From Terracoccus sp. 273MFTsu3.1 (lineage in GTDB: Bacteria; Actinomycetota; Actinomycetes; Actinomycetales; Dermatophilaceae), in assembly GCF_000383675.1 (NCBI RefSeq), contig NZ_KB911822.1, positions 124,001-188,000 of the forward strand: a stretch of DNA of 64,000 nt. Reading direction: 5' to 3'. The notes beneath the pieces are model-generated. The model did not search any database and was not told the origin of the DNA. It saw nothing but the letters and a program-made list of their open reading frames with translations. Numbering within the stretch: the first letter of the stretch is position 1; every line of letters starts with the position of its first letter. Shown in pieces: positions 1-7,793 of this stretch. The position numbers and the translations under genes are program-made.

Positions 1-469
1 GCGGCCACGCGACGTAGAACTGCTCCTCGACCCCGAGTGACCAGTAGTGCAGGAGCGGCGAGGGCGCCGACCCGGTGTCGAAGTACGTGTCGGCGCGGGC
101 GGCATAGTGCCAGTTGGCGGCGAAGAGCGCGGCCCACAGCGCGTCGCTGCGGATCGAGGCGACCTTGGCCCCGGCCCAGGCCCAGGGTGCGATGACGACG
201 ACGGCGGCGATGACGAGCAGCGCGAGGGGCAGGATCCGTCGAGCCCGACGGATCCAGAAGTCGCGCAACGAGATCCGTCCGGTGCGGTCGCGCTCGCGGA
301 CGAGCACCCCGGTGATGACGAAGCCGGACACGACGAAGAAGGCGTCGACACCGAGGTAGCCGCCGCTCGGCCAGCCGAAGAGGTGGAAGGCGATGACGGC
401 GGTCACGGTCACGGCCCTGAGGCCCTGGATGTCCGCCCTACGCGGTCCCCCCACCGGACCGTCGCTCAT
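1..469 (-). CDS. Acyltransferase 3 (OafA/YrhL) family membrane protein, C-terminus beyond window
   Basis: Only the N-terminal ~156 residues lie in the window; the frame is still open at base 1. From ATG at 469 the protein reads into family hallmarks: a QGLRAV segment near residue 15, the loop FFVVSGFVITG near residues 44-54, FWIRRARRILP near 69-79, and SPLLHYWSLGVEEQFY near 137-152. These are typical of integral-membrane O-acyltransferases that acetylate or acylate cell-envelope sugars. No secreted SGNH domain can be judged because the end is missing. The start overlaps the 3' end of the upstream MFS gene by 32 bases, so the two may be co-transcribed. The actual acceptor substrate cannot be read from the sequence. 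Confidence 0.88.
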   Translation of the reverse strand, partial: MSDGPVGGPRRADIQGLRAVTVTAVIAFHLFGWPSGGYLGVDAFFVVSGFVITGVLVRERDRTGRISLRDFWIRRARRILPLALLVIAAVVVIAPWAWAGAKVASIRSDALWAALFAANWHYAARADTYFDTGSAPSPLLHYWSLGVEEQFYVAWP

Positions 470-1715
470 GCGGGACAGCATGCACCGCGCGAGCCTCCGG
501 GGAGACGGTAACGCCGGTGCCGACGCGATCGCGGCCGGGCAGCGCGGTCAGCGCGAGCGCCAGGGCGACCGCTGCCAGCACGACGACGACGCCGGCGACG
601 ACGGCCCACCCGGGGCCGGACCAGGCGTAGCCGAGCAGCCAGCCGAACAGGGCGGACCCGCTGTAGTAGGCGACGTTGTAGAGCGCGGTCGCCTGGGCGC
701 GCCCGGTCGTCGCGCGAGCGCCGACCCAGGCGGATGCCGTCGCGTGGGCGGCGAAGAAGCCGGCGGTGAGGACGAGGAGCCCGACGACGACGACGGGCAG
801 CGCGACCGACAGCGTGAGGAGGGCGCCGACTGCCATGGTCACGGTGCCCGTGACGAGCACGCGCCGCCGCCCGAGACGCGGCACCCAGCGGCCGGTGAGG
901 CGCGAGCTGACGGTGCCGGCGGCATACGCGGCGAAGATCAGCGACCCGACCGTCGCGGGCAGCGCGAACTCCGGGCCCTCGAGCCGGAAGGCGAGGTAGT
1001 TGTAGACCGCGACGAACCCGCCCATGAGGAGGGCGCCCTGGGCGTAGAGCGCCAGCAGCGCCGGGTCCCGCAGGCTCGTGCGTATGCCGTCCACGACGGT
1101 CCGCGCGGTGGCGGCGGTCGTCGGCCGGTAGCCACGGGCCCGCGGCATGAGCCGCAGGAAGACGGCGGATGCGAGCGCACACACGGCGGCCACGGTGAGC
1201 AGGGCCGGACGCCAGCCGACGACGCCGGCGAGGGGTCCGGCGATCAGCCGCCCGGCGGCGCCCCCGACCGTCGTGCCCGAGATGTAGGCCGCGGCCGCTG
1301 CCGCCGTGTGGCGGGCATGCACCTCGTCGTGGAGGTAGGTGACGGCGAGGGCGGGAAGCCCACCGAGGGCCATGCCCTCGACGAGGCGCAGGGCGAGCAG
1401 GGCCTCGATCCCGGGTGCGAGCGCGACGGCGACCCCGAGCCCGGTCGAGGCGACGATGGCCACCTGCATGGCGCGCAGCCGGCCGACGCGGTCGGCGATC
1501 CACGACCACGGCAGGACGGAGACGGCGACGCCGAGGGTCGCGAGGGAGACCGACAGGGCTGCGTCGGCGGGGCTGACCTCGAGGCCGCGCGCGAGGGTGG
1601 GCAGCAGTCCCTGCGGTGAGTAGAGCTGCGCGAACGTCGCGATGCCCGCCGCACCGAGCCCGACGAGGATGCGGCGGTACTCGCGGCTCGCGGGGAGGTG
1701 TCCGGCCCAGGTCAT
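438..1715 (-). CDS. MFS transporter, YnfM/AraJ-like efflux permease
   Basis: A 425-residue protein with about twelve hydrophobic helices and an MFS loop A motif (SWIADRVGRLRAMQV, near residues 70-84). The N-terminal pattern FAQLYSPQGLLPTLA resembles the YnfM group of drug or metabolite exporters. I chose the ATG at 1715 rather than the in-frame ATG at 1775 because the longer version would add a polar, proline-rich extension running into the promoter of the divergent regulator. It is transcribed away from a LysR regulator with 71 bases between starts, the same arrangement as ynfL/ynfM in enterobacteria, so that regulator probably controls it. Substrate unknown. Confidence 0.9.
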   Translation of the reverse strand: MTWAGHLPASREYRRILVGLGAAGIATFAQLYSPQGLLPTLARGLEVSPADAALSVSLATLGVAVSVLPWSWIADRVGRLRAMQVAIVASTGLGVAVALAPGIEALLALRLVEGMALGGLPALAVTYLHDEVHARHTAAAAAAYISGTTVGGAAGRLIAGPLAGVVGWRPALLTVAAVCALASAVFLRLMPRARGYRPTTAATARTVVDGIRTSLRDPALLALYAQGALLMGGFVAVYNYLAFRLEGPEFALPATVGSLIFAAYAAGTVSSRLTGRWVPRLGRRRVLVTGTVTMAVGALLTLSVALPVVVVGLLVLTAGFFAAHATASAWVGARATTGRAQATALYNVAYYSGSALFGWLLGYAWSGPGWAVVAGVVVVLAAVALALALTALPGRDRVGTGVTVSPEARAVHAVPHERRSGGGTA

Positions 1716-1786
1716 GCGCTCGACGCTAGGTCGGTCAGCTCGTGCGCACCAATGCATACCAGCCGGGTGACTCATACGATTCGAGC

Positions 1787-2716
1787 ATGAGACCAGCGCA
1801 GTTCCGGGCCGTCGTGCGGCTGCTGCCCGTCTTCGTCGTCGTCGCGGAGGTCGGCCAGGTGACGACCGCGGCCGCCGTCCTCGGGATGCCGCAGCCGACC
1901 GTCAGCCGGGCCCTGGCCCGCCTCGGTGAGCTGCTCGGCACCCCGGTCGTCGAGCGGGACGGGCGCGGGATCGCCCTGACGGCGGCCGGCCGGGCGCTGC
2001 TGCCCTTCGCGCGGGAGGGCGTCGGTGCGCTCGAGCGCGGGGTCGACGCCGTGACCGGGTCGAGCATCGTCGGGCACGGCACGGTCGGGCTGTCGTTCCA
2101 GACCCTGCTCGGCGAGGCGGTCGTGCCGGCCCTCATCCGCCGGTTCCGCGACCGCTTCCCGGGGGTGCGGTTCGAGCTGGCCCAGGGCTCACGGCAGAAG
2201 GCCCTCGACGACTTCGAGGCCGGCCGCTGCTCGGTCGCGCTCGTGGCGTCGCCGCCGTCGCTGCCCGGTGCGTCGACCACGGTGCTCTACGACGAGCCGC
2301 TCGTCGTCGCCGTGCACCGGTCGCACCCGGCCGCCGGGGCGGGCTCCGTCTCCGTCGAGCGTCTGGCCGCCGACGGGGGCGACGAGCTCATCGTCCTCAA
2401 GACCGGTTTCGGCCTGCGTGGCCGCGTCGAGGAGATCTACGCCGACGCCGGGGTGCCGCTGCGTGTGGCCTTCGAGGCCGAGGACGTCCACACCGCAAGG
2501 GGACTCGTCGGTGCAGGGCTCGGTGTCGCGATCCTCCCGGACTTCACCCCGGAGCGCGACGTCGTGCCCGTCCGGCTCGACCACCCGCAGGCGCAGCGGA
2601 CCATCGGCGCCCTGGTGCGCAACCCCGCGCACGACCCGACGATCGCGGCCTTCGAGGAGTTCGTGGGCCGGTCGGGACGACCGGTGGCGCTCGCCGCGCT
2701 CAGCCGGCCATCCTGA
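1787..2716 (+). CDS. LysR-family transcriptional regulator
   Basis: A 309-residue regulator with an N-terminal winged helix-turn-helix (roughly residues 5-65; AAAVLGMPQPTVSRALARLGELLG is the recognition region, split here as AAAVLGMPQPTVSRA and LARLGELLG) and a C-terminal effector-binding domain. The ATG at 1787 is preferred to an upstream ATG at 1742 because it begins directly at the conserved N-terminus. It is divergent from the MFS exporter; the 71-base gap contains the palindrome ATGCAT at 1752-1757, a possible part of a LysR site, but I cannot define a full box. Its 3' end overlaps the convergent small membrane gene by 17 bases. Confidence 0.93.
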   Translation: MRPAQFRAVVRLLPVFVVVAEVGQVTTAAAVLGMPQPTVSRALARLGELLGTPVVERDGRGIALTAAGRALLPFAREGVGALERGVDAVTGSSIVGHGTVGLSFQTLLGEAVVPALIRRFRDRFPGVRFELAQGSRQKALDDFEAGRCSVALVASPPSLPGASTTVLYDEPLVVAVHRSHPAAGAGSVSVERLAADGGDELIVLKTGFGLRGRVEEIYADAGVPLRVAFEAEDVHTARGLVGAGLGVAILPDFTPERDVVPVRLDHPQAQRTIGALVRNPAHDPTIAAFEEFVGRSGRPVALAALSRPS

Positions 2717-2876
2717 CCACGACGGTGATGAGGCCGGCGACGAGGAGGGCGGCAGCGGCGATGCCTGCGAAGACGAGCCCGATCCGCTGGTCGCGCCCCT
2801 TGCGGCCCGGTCCCTCGACGGGCTCCGACCCGACCTGGTCGACGAGGTGCTGCGGGCCGTTCGGTCCTGCGTTCAT
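2700..2876 (-). CDS. Small single-pass membrane protein, unknown function
   Basis: A 58-residue product starting MNAGPNGPQHLVDQVG. It has a charged, glycine/proline-rich N-terminal half and one hydrophobic helix near residues 36-55 (IGLVFAGIAAAALLVAGLIT). The shorter start at 2876 is chosen because the upstream extension to 2951 has no protein character. Tiny proteins of this shape are common in high-GC actinobacteria. Nothing in the sequence reveals a function. It lies between the LysR gene, whose tail it overlaps, and the B12-binding gene transcribed in the same direction. Confidence 0.6.
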   Translation of the reverse strand: MNAGPNGPQHLVDQVGSEPVEGPGRKGRDQRIGLVFAGIAAAALLVAGLITVVVRMAG

Positions 2877-2978
2877 GGGAGCTCCATCGGTCGGGTCCTG
2901 CGCGTCACGGTGCCTGGGCACGGCAAACGAGCCTATCGCCGAACAGGTCACGCGCGCGGTGGACAGGCCGGCCCGTCG

Positions 2979-3647
2979 TCAGACAGCCGTGGACTCGTCG
3001 ATCTCCGGGGCCGACTCGCCGAGGGCCGCGTGGAGGGTGTGGGCGCCGCGGACCGGGTCGCCGTCGAGGCGGGTCGCGTGGCAGAGCTGGGCGACGTCGT
3101 CGGTGGCGCCCGCCGCTGCGAGGTGCACGGGAGTGGACCGGGCGACGCGGCGCAGCGCGGGCGCGTGGGCGGCGAAGGCGGTGGCCCGGCGTGCCGCGAC
3201 GACGACGACCTCGGGCTGGAGCGTCCGGCACGTCAGCGCGAGCTCTGCGGAGGGTGTGTCGGCGCCGAGGTAGCAGGTGCGCCAGCCGAGGCGCGAGAGC
3301 ACGATCGAGGTGGCCATGAGCCCGAACTCGTGCTGCTCGCCGGGCATGCAGGCGAGCACGGCGAGGGGCCCCTCGGGTCGTTCGTCGGCCCCCATGAGCA
3401 CCGAGAGCCGCGAGCGCAGGACGTTGCTCGCGAAGTGCTCCTGGGCCACGCCGATCGACCCGCCCGACCAGCGTTCGCCGAGCTCCTGGAGGTAGGGGAG
3501 CACGACGAGTGACTGCGCGTCCTCGACGCCGAGCTCGTCGAAGACCTGGGTCAGCACGCGGTGGCCGCCGGTCTCGTCGAACGCCTCGAGCGTGCGCTCG
3601 AGGTGGTCCATCCACTCGCGGGGCGTGGTGCGGCGCGACGTCGGCAT
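2979..3647 (-). CDS. Stand-alone cobalamin-binding (CarH/LitR sensor-type) protein without a DNA-binding domain
   Basis: A 222-residue protein made only of the helical cap plus the Rossmann-like B12-binding domain. It carries the Wx9EH signature of CarH photosensors (Trp60, Glu70-His71), which packs against the upper adenosyl ligand, and the lower-ligand motif E-x-H-x-x-G (Glu104, His106, Gly109) followed by LGADTP near 128-133. There is no MerR helix-turn-helix: the protein starts directly with the cap after a GAGGAG ribosome site seven bases upstream of the ATG. By family knowledge such domains bind adenosylcobalamin and change oligomer state on illumination. Here it may act as a partner or modulator of the full-length regulator at 33353-34288, or sense B12; that is inference. 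Confidence 0.8.
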   Translation of the reverse strand: MPTSRRTTPREWMDHLERTLEAFDETGGHRVLTQVFDELGVEDAQSLVVLPYLQELGERWSGGSIGVAQEHFASNVLRSRLSVLMGADERPEGPLAVLACMPGEQHEFGLMATSIVLSRLGWRTCYLGADTPSAELALTCRTLQPEVVVVAARRATAFAAHAPALRRVARSTPVHLAAAGATDDVAQLCHATRLDGDPVRGAHTLHAALGESAPEIDESTAV

Positions 3648-3672
3648 GGCGGGCTCCTCGCCGGTGGGACGG

Positions 3673-3696
3673 GGACCCGGGACGTCACCCGGGTCC
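3673..3696. repeat. Inverted repeat upstream of the B12-sensor gene
   Basis: Perfect 9-base arms GGACCCGGG and CCCGGGTCC separated by the six bases acgtca. It lies 26 bases before the ATG of the B12-binding gene and about 105 bases beyond the stop of the exported-protein gene at 3801. It could be a terminator for the latter, without a T-run as is usual in actinobacteria, or an operator in the promoter of the former. Confidence 0.4.
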
Positions 3697-3800
3697 GAAC
3701 TGACGCGACGTACCCAGTCGGGGCGTCGTCCTCACCAGCCGTGACCCAATCGTGGCCGGGCGCGCCGAACCGCCCCTGCGAGCGGGCCGGACGGGTGACG

Positions 3801-4043
3801 CTAGAGGTCGCTCATCATCGAGACGGAGCACGACCCTGCCCGCGTGGGCACGTGGTGCGGGGTCGACGCCGACGGCAGGCGCAGGTCGGCGAGCGATGTC
3901 GTGACGACCGGGGCGGCCGGGGCCACCGTCCGGGGAGCGGCGACGGCCGACGATCCGGCCAGGGCCGTGAGGGCGACGAGTGCCGAGCCCGCGACGGCGG
4001 TCAGGGCGCTGCGACGGGTCAACCTGCTGCGGCGCGTGTCCAT
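3801..4043 (-). CDS. Small Tat-exported protein of unknown function
   Basis: An 80-residue product with an N-terminal twin-arginine signal (LTRRSALTAV, then a hydrophobic stretch and an AVAA cleavage region near residue 37), leaving a mature part of only about 45 residues. The mature part is polar and contains one cysteine near its end. An alternative start at ATG 4109 overlaps the stop of the preceding gene as ATGA and would add 22 residues, so translation may be coupled to the SMP-30-like gene. I kept the ATG at 4043 because it puts the twin arginines close to the N-terminus. No function can be assigned. Confidence 0.5.
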   Translation of the reverse strand: MDTRRSRLTRRSALTAVAGSALVALTALAGSSAVAAPRTVAPAAPVVTTSLADLRLPSASTPHHVPTRAGSCSVSMMSDL

Positions 4044-4105
4044 CCGTCCAGTGTGCGCCCGTCCGGCCGCCGGGTCCATGGGGGACCCGGCGGCATACGA
4101 CGTCG

Positions 4106-5098
4106 TCATCCGGCGGGGAGGCGGGTGACCCAGAAGGGCGCCGTGTCCGGCGAGGGGATCCCGAAGCGGGCGTTGACGACCCACAGCGACCCGAGCGCGG
4201 CCGTGGCGGTCGACGGCACGTCGAGTCCGGGATCGGTGAGCGTGGCGACCCAGCGGCCCCGCAGCTCGCCGGCGTGGGTCCGGAGCCGCACGACGCTGAC
4301 GTCCTGAGGGCCACTCCCGCGCACGTTGTAGAGGGTCCGGCCCACGAGCTCCAGCCCGTCGCCGCTCGTGATGGCCGGTCCTCCGGTGACGGGGATCCGG
4401 CGGGCGACGCCGGATGCCGCGTCGACCTGCCAGAGGCCGCCCACGCGGCTGTGGTTCAGGACGATGGGCCCGTGTGGCAGCGTGCGGATCCCGTTGGCGT
4501 TGAAGGTGTCCGGGGGACTGGTCGGCCAGTCGCCGGTGAGGTCCAGGAACTCGGCCGGGGCCCCGGACGGGCGGCCGTGACGGGTGAGTCGCACGATCGT
4601 GAGCCGGTCGACGCTCGAGTCGGTGGCCCACACGGCGCGACGGGTGACGACGAGGTCGTTGAGGAAGCCGGCCCCGGGGACGACGGTGTCGCCGACGACG
4701 GCTCCCGACCGGGCGTCGACCGCCCAGACGTGTCCGACGGCGCCGAGCGAGCCCACGGCCCAGACGAGCCCGGTGCGGGCATCGAAGTAGAGGCCGCGCA
4801 GCGACCGGCCGGCCTCGGGGGCGAGAAGAGTGCGGACGTCTCCGGTGCGGAGGTTGCCCTTGACGATGCGGCCGTCGGCGACGGAGCCGACGTAGAAGGT
4901 GGCTCCGGGGCCGGACGTGATGCCCTCGGGGCGGGTCCCGACCGGGAGGTCGATGCGCGCCGGGAGGCGGCCGCGGCTATGGCCCTGCTGGGCGGAGGCG
5001 ACGGGAGCGGTCAGGGCGGTGACGGCGACGGCGGCAGCCGAGCCGAGGACGAGGCGACGCGAGGGAGTGCCATGGTGCACGGCGTTGTGGTTGTCCAT
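4106..5098 (-). CDS. Exported SMP-30/gluconolactonase-like beta-propeller protein
   Basis: A 330-residue protein with a Tat signal (SRRLVLGSAAAVAV, cleavage after the ASA near residue 36) followed by repeated beta-propeller blades: VGTRPEGITSGPGATFYVGS, then VWAVGSLGAVGHVWAVD, FLNDLVVTRRAVWATDS, FNANGIRTL and TSGDGLELVGRTLYNV. The pattern is that of superoxide dismutase/SMP-30-like proteins that bind a metal ion and a small ligand outside the membrane. A catalytic assignment (lactonase) is not supported by specific residues I could verify. A GGAGG sits unusually close to the ATG. The following small Tat-protein gene may be co-expressed. Confidence 0.7.
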   Translation of the reverse strand: MDNHNAVHHGTPSRRLVLGSAAAVAVTALTAPVASAQQGHSRGRLPARIDLPVGTRPEGITSGPGATFYVGSVADGRIVKGNLRTGDVRTLLAPEAGRSLRGLYFDARTGLVWAVGSLGAVGHVWAVDARSGAVVGDTVVPGAGFLNDLVVTRRAVWATDSSVDRLTIVRLTRHGRPSGAPAEFLDLTGDWPTSPPDTFNANGIRTLPHGPIVLNHSRVGGLWQVDAASGVARRIPVTGGPAITSGDGLELVGRTLYNVRGSGPQDVSVVRLRTHAGELRGRWVATLTDPGLDVPSTATAALGSLWVVNARFGIPSPDTAPFWVTRLPAG

Positions 5099-5184
5099 CC
5101 TCCATGGTGAGCGGACAGCCGACCGGAAATCGAGGGGCGTCCGGTGAACCTTTGAGCCGCGTGTGTCGTTGCACCCCGGAGCAG

Positions 5185-5219
5185 ACGTATGCCGCCTGGC
5201 TCAGCCAGGCGGCATACGT
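5185..5219 (-). terminator. Perfect 17-bp-arm hairpin, terminator of the DUF2853 gene
   Basis: The arms ACGTATGCCGCCTGGCT and AGCCAGGCGGCATACGT are perfectly complementary with a single central C, 24 bases beyond the DUF2853 stop codon. There is no T-run, as is common for actinobacterial hairpin terminators. Both arms contain the window-wide motif GTATGCCG/CGGCATAC, so the palindrome also gives two head-to-head copies of that motif. Confidence 0.7.
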
Positions 5220-5242
5220 GCGTCGGTGTCCCGCGGATGCGG

Positions 5243-5563
5243 TCAGCGGAAGAGGTCGAGCTTCCCGTGCTTCTCGGCCAGCAGGTAGTAGACCGTGACG
5301 CGGTTCTTCGTGCGGTCGCCCTTGAGCGTCTGTCCGACCTCTGCCAGCGAGGCGTCGAGATCGGCGTCGGAGTCCGTGAGGCCGAGCTTCTTCTTCATGA
5401 ATCCGTCACGCACGCGGTCGGTCTCGCTCTTGTCGCTGAACGACACCAGTGCCGAGTCGCGCTTCTGCAGCGCGATGCCGCAGTGCCGGACGATGCCCTT
5501 GATCGCGGCGTCGTCGGCGTCGGGGGAGTACTTCCTGACGTCAGCTGCCCAGTCTTCTGCCAT
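5243..5563 (-). CDS. DUF2853 family protein
   Basis: A 106-residue soluble protein that matches the DUF2853 family along its whole length: it begins MAEDWAADVRKYSPDAD, then AIKGIVRHCGIAL, a DRVRDGFMKKKLGL segment and the conserved ending TVYYLLAEKHGKLDLF. The biochemical role of the family is unknown. It is a single gene with its own downstream hairpin, and its start is separated by 78 bases from the end of the upstream peptidase gene. Start and length fit the usual family size of about 100 residues. Confidence 0.85.
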   Translation of the reverse strand: MAEDWAADVRKYSPDADDAAIKGIVRHCGIALQKRDSALVSFSDKSETDRVRDGFMKKKLGLTDSDADLDASLAEVGQTLKGDRTKNRVTVYYLLAEKHGKLDLFR

Positions 5564-5641
5564 GTGCCGTGCCCCTCTTCGTTGAATGGCTGGAACACGA
5601 GCGACGCTAGCCCCCGCAGTGCGGCCTGAGAAGGGCTGCCG

Positions 5642-6640
5642 TCAGGCGGTGAGCCTGGCCCAGGTGCGCGTGCCCACAACCCCGTCGGCCGTGAGGCCGC
5701 GGGACTGCTGGAAGGCCTGCGTCTTCGTCGCGGTCATCGCGCCGAAGGCGCCGTCGGCGGTGAGGGTGTAGCCGCGGTGGGTCAGCAGCTTCTGCGCCGC
5801 GACGACGGCCTGCCCGCTCGAGCCGCGCTTGACGGAGACGACGAGCGCCGACCAGGTCTTCGGTCCGACGACGCCGTCGGCCGTGAGGCCCTTGGAGCGC
5901 TGGAAGGAGATGATGCGGCTCTGGGTCGTCGGTCCGAACGAGCCGTCGACGGTGAGGCTGAATCCGCGCTGGCGCAGCAGGTGCTGGATCGCGGTGACGC
6001 GGAAGCCGCTCGCCCCTCGCTTGACCGTGGTCCAGGCGATCGGGCTGGGAGTCGGGGTGCTGCCCCCACCGCCGATCCGCTTGGCGAGGGCCGCGAGGCG
6101 AGCGTCCCCGGGGCGGACGTTGATCTCGAAGTGCATCTCGTCCTTGCGGCCCGAGTAGTCGCCGCCCCAGCGCACGACTCCGTTGCAGGAGCTCAGGATC
6201 GAGCGGATGTGCGAGCGCTGCGTCGCCGTGAACGTGCCCGACTTGCCGAGCGGGTGGCGTGGGGCGTTGAGGTCGATGGCCGTGCCGCTGGAGTGGTTGG
6301 ACAGGGTGGTGCTGCCCGAGATCGGACGGTAGCTGTGGCCCCAGCACCAGCCCTTGACGAGCGCCTCGACCTCGCTGTTGAAGCGGCGGGCGACGTAGCC
6401 GAGGACGACGTGGACGTCTCCGTTTCGGACGCCGGCCGGGAAGGTCGCGGCGCCCACGGCCAAGGTGCTCAGCGGGACGGTCGACGAGGAGCCGGCCGGC
6501 CAGCCGTTCTGCGAGGTGGCGGCCTGGGCGGCGGTGGCCGTGGCGGCGACGAGTCCGCCGCCGATGAGGAGGCCACCGGCGCCGCGGATCAGCGTGCGGC
6601 GCCCGACGGCGGGAGTGGTGGTTTCGTGGAGCTCACACAT
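5642..6640 (-). CDS. Exported M15-type peptidase with two peptidoglycan-binding repeats
   Basis: A 332-residue secreted protein. Residues 1-41 form a Tat signal (GRRTLIRG, hydrophobic core, AQAAT). Residues about 45-190 are an M15/VanY-like zinc metallopeptidase domain: His116 and Asp123 in SNHSSGTAIDLN, and His170 in EMHFEI, give the SxHxxGxAxD and HxH-type ligands of D,D- or L,D-peptidases that act on peptidoglycan stem peptides. A short proline/threonine linker is followed by two PG_binding_1 repeats (about 205-265 and 275-332), each with the FQxSxGLTADGVVG pattern. Likely role: cell-wall turnover outside the membrane. It is monocistronic as far as can be seen. Confidence 0.88.
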   Translation of the reverse strand: MCELHETTTPAVGRRTLIRGAGGLLIGGGLVAATATAAQAATSQNGWPAGSSSTVPLSTLAVGAATFPAGVRNGDVHVVLGYVARRFNSEVEALVKGWCWGHSYRPISGSTTLSNHSSGTAIDLNAPRHPLGKSGTFTATQRSHIRSILSSCNGVVRWGGDYSGRKDEMHFEINVRPGDARLAALAKRIGGGGSTPTPSPIAWTTVKRGASGFRVTAIQHLLRQRGFSLTVDGSFGPTTQSRIISFQRSKGLTADGVVGPKTWSALVVSVKRGSSGQAVVAAQKLLTHRGYTLTADGAFGAMTATKTQAFQQSRGLTADGVVGTRTWARLTA

Positions 6641-6757
6641 GACTACCCCTGAGCGTGTGTCGGTGGCTGGACGCGGGCGCGTCCGCAGCGCCGACGCTAG
6701 GGGCGAGCGGCGTTGCCGTACATGGGGAGAACTCCCCCCGGCCGACGGGCGTCGCCG

Positions 6758-7744
6758 TCAGCGGTCCACGCCGTCGCCGGAGGATCCCGAGCCGGACGCC
6801 ACGAGCGCGTCACCCACGGCGGTGCGCCAGTAGAGCACCTCGCGCCCCGACCGTCGGCGCAGGACGAGGCCGGCGGCGAGGAGCACCTTGAGGTGGTCGC
6901 TGACCGACCCCACCGCGAGCTCGGTGTTGGCGGCGAGACCCGTTGTGCTGGAGGGTGATTCGAGGGCGACCAGGATCCGGGCGCGGTTGCGGCCCACGAG
7001 GCGCTCGAGGCCGTCGGGAGCCCCGGCGTCGACGCGAGCCAGCGCTCCGGCGACGGGGTAGTAGACGGCATACCGCTGCGGGTGGAGCCAGCCGACCCAA
7101 CGGGCGCGGTGGTTGACGGGCACGAAGAAGAGGTCGGCGTCGTCGGGGAGCACCCTTGACGGCAGGTCGTAGTGGTTGATGCGCAGGTGGCCGTCGCCGA
7201 CCCACTCGCGGTCGCGGCCGAGGTCGTGCAGCACCGCGGCCCATCCCTGGGTGGCGAGGCGTGAGGTGCGGGCGACGATGTCGGCACGCAGGATCCGCTC
7301 CCGTCGGGCCCAGTCGGTGGCGAGGACGTGCGTCCAGACCCACTCGAGCAGCTCGACGCCGTGCTCGGTGAGCCCGTCGGCCAGCAGCGCGTCGGGCAGG
7401 TCGCGGGTCGGCGAGCTCTCGGCGAGCTGGTCGCGCATCAGGTCGTCACCGAGGGCGCGCACGTCGTCGAGCTCCTCGGCGAAGGTACGCCCGCCGGAGA
7501 CCGGCGGCAGGCACAGCCAGTCCGAGATCCACTGCGGCTTCCAGCTGTGGTCGAGGACGGCGCGCCGCACGGGGTGGGCGTCGAGCATCGCCCGGAACGC
7601 CTCGCCGTGGGCGGCCGCGAGGGCGCGGCCCTCGGGGTCGGAGGGACGCACGAGGTCGTTGAGCGCGCCGACCGTCTCGATGCGCGGCGAGACGACGAAG
7701 CGGCTGCGGGCCAGCAGGTCCGCCGAGATCTGCCACGTCCCCAT
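6758..7744 (-). CDS. ArsR-type winged-helix regulator with N-terminal DUF5937-like domain
   Basis: A 328-residue protein. The long N-terminal part (about 1-235) begins WQISADLLARSRFVVSPRIE and resembles the DUF5937 sensor module. The C-terminal ~75 residues are an ArsR helix-turn-helix (TGLAANTELAVGSVSDHLKVL, with VLLAAGLVLRRRSGREVLYW as the wing; these are two separate stretches). It is divergent from an MFS transporter with only 49 bases between starts. That gap, together with the first bases of this gene, contains a perfect 8-base inverted repeat that covers the start codon, so autorepression and control of the exporter are likely. A GGAGG precedes the ATG by six bases. Confidence 0.85.
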   Translation of the reverse strand: MGTWQISADLLARSRFVVSPRIETVGALNDLVRPSDPEGRALAAAHGEAFRAMLDAHPVRRAVLDHSWKPQWISDWLCLPPVSGGRTFAEELDDVRALGDDLMRDQLAESSPTRDLPDALLADGLTEHGVELLEWVWTHVLATDWARRERILRADIVARTSRLATQGWAAVLHDLGRDREWVGDGHLRINHYDLPSRVLPDDADLFFVPVNHRARWVGWLHPQRYAVYYPVAGALARVDAGAPDGLERLVGRNRARILVALESPSSTTGLAANTELAVGSVSDHLKVLLAAGLVLRRRSGREVLYWRTAVGDALVASGSGSSGDGVDR

Positions 7745-7766
7745 GTTTCGCCTCCTGCCGAAACAT
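7743..7766. promoter_or_regulatory. Operator-like inverted repeat over the ArsR start codon
   Basis: ATGTTTCG (7743-7750) and CGAAACAT (7759-7766) are perfect inverted arms with eight bases between them. The left arm includes the start codon of the ArsR-type gene and the spacer contains its ribosome-binding site; the right arm lies 27 bases upstream of the MFS start. A dimeric winged-helix regulator bound here would block both genes. Confidence 0.55.
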
Positions 7767-7793
7767 TAGCGTCGCGGGGCTCCAGGGGTCAGG

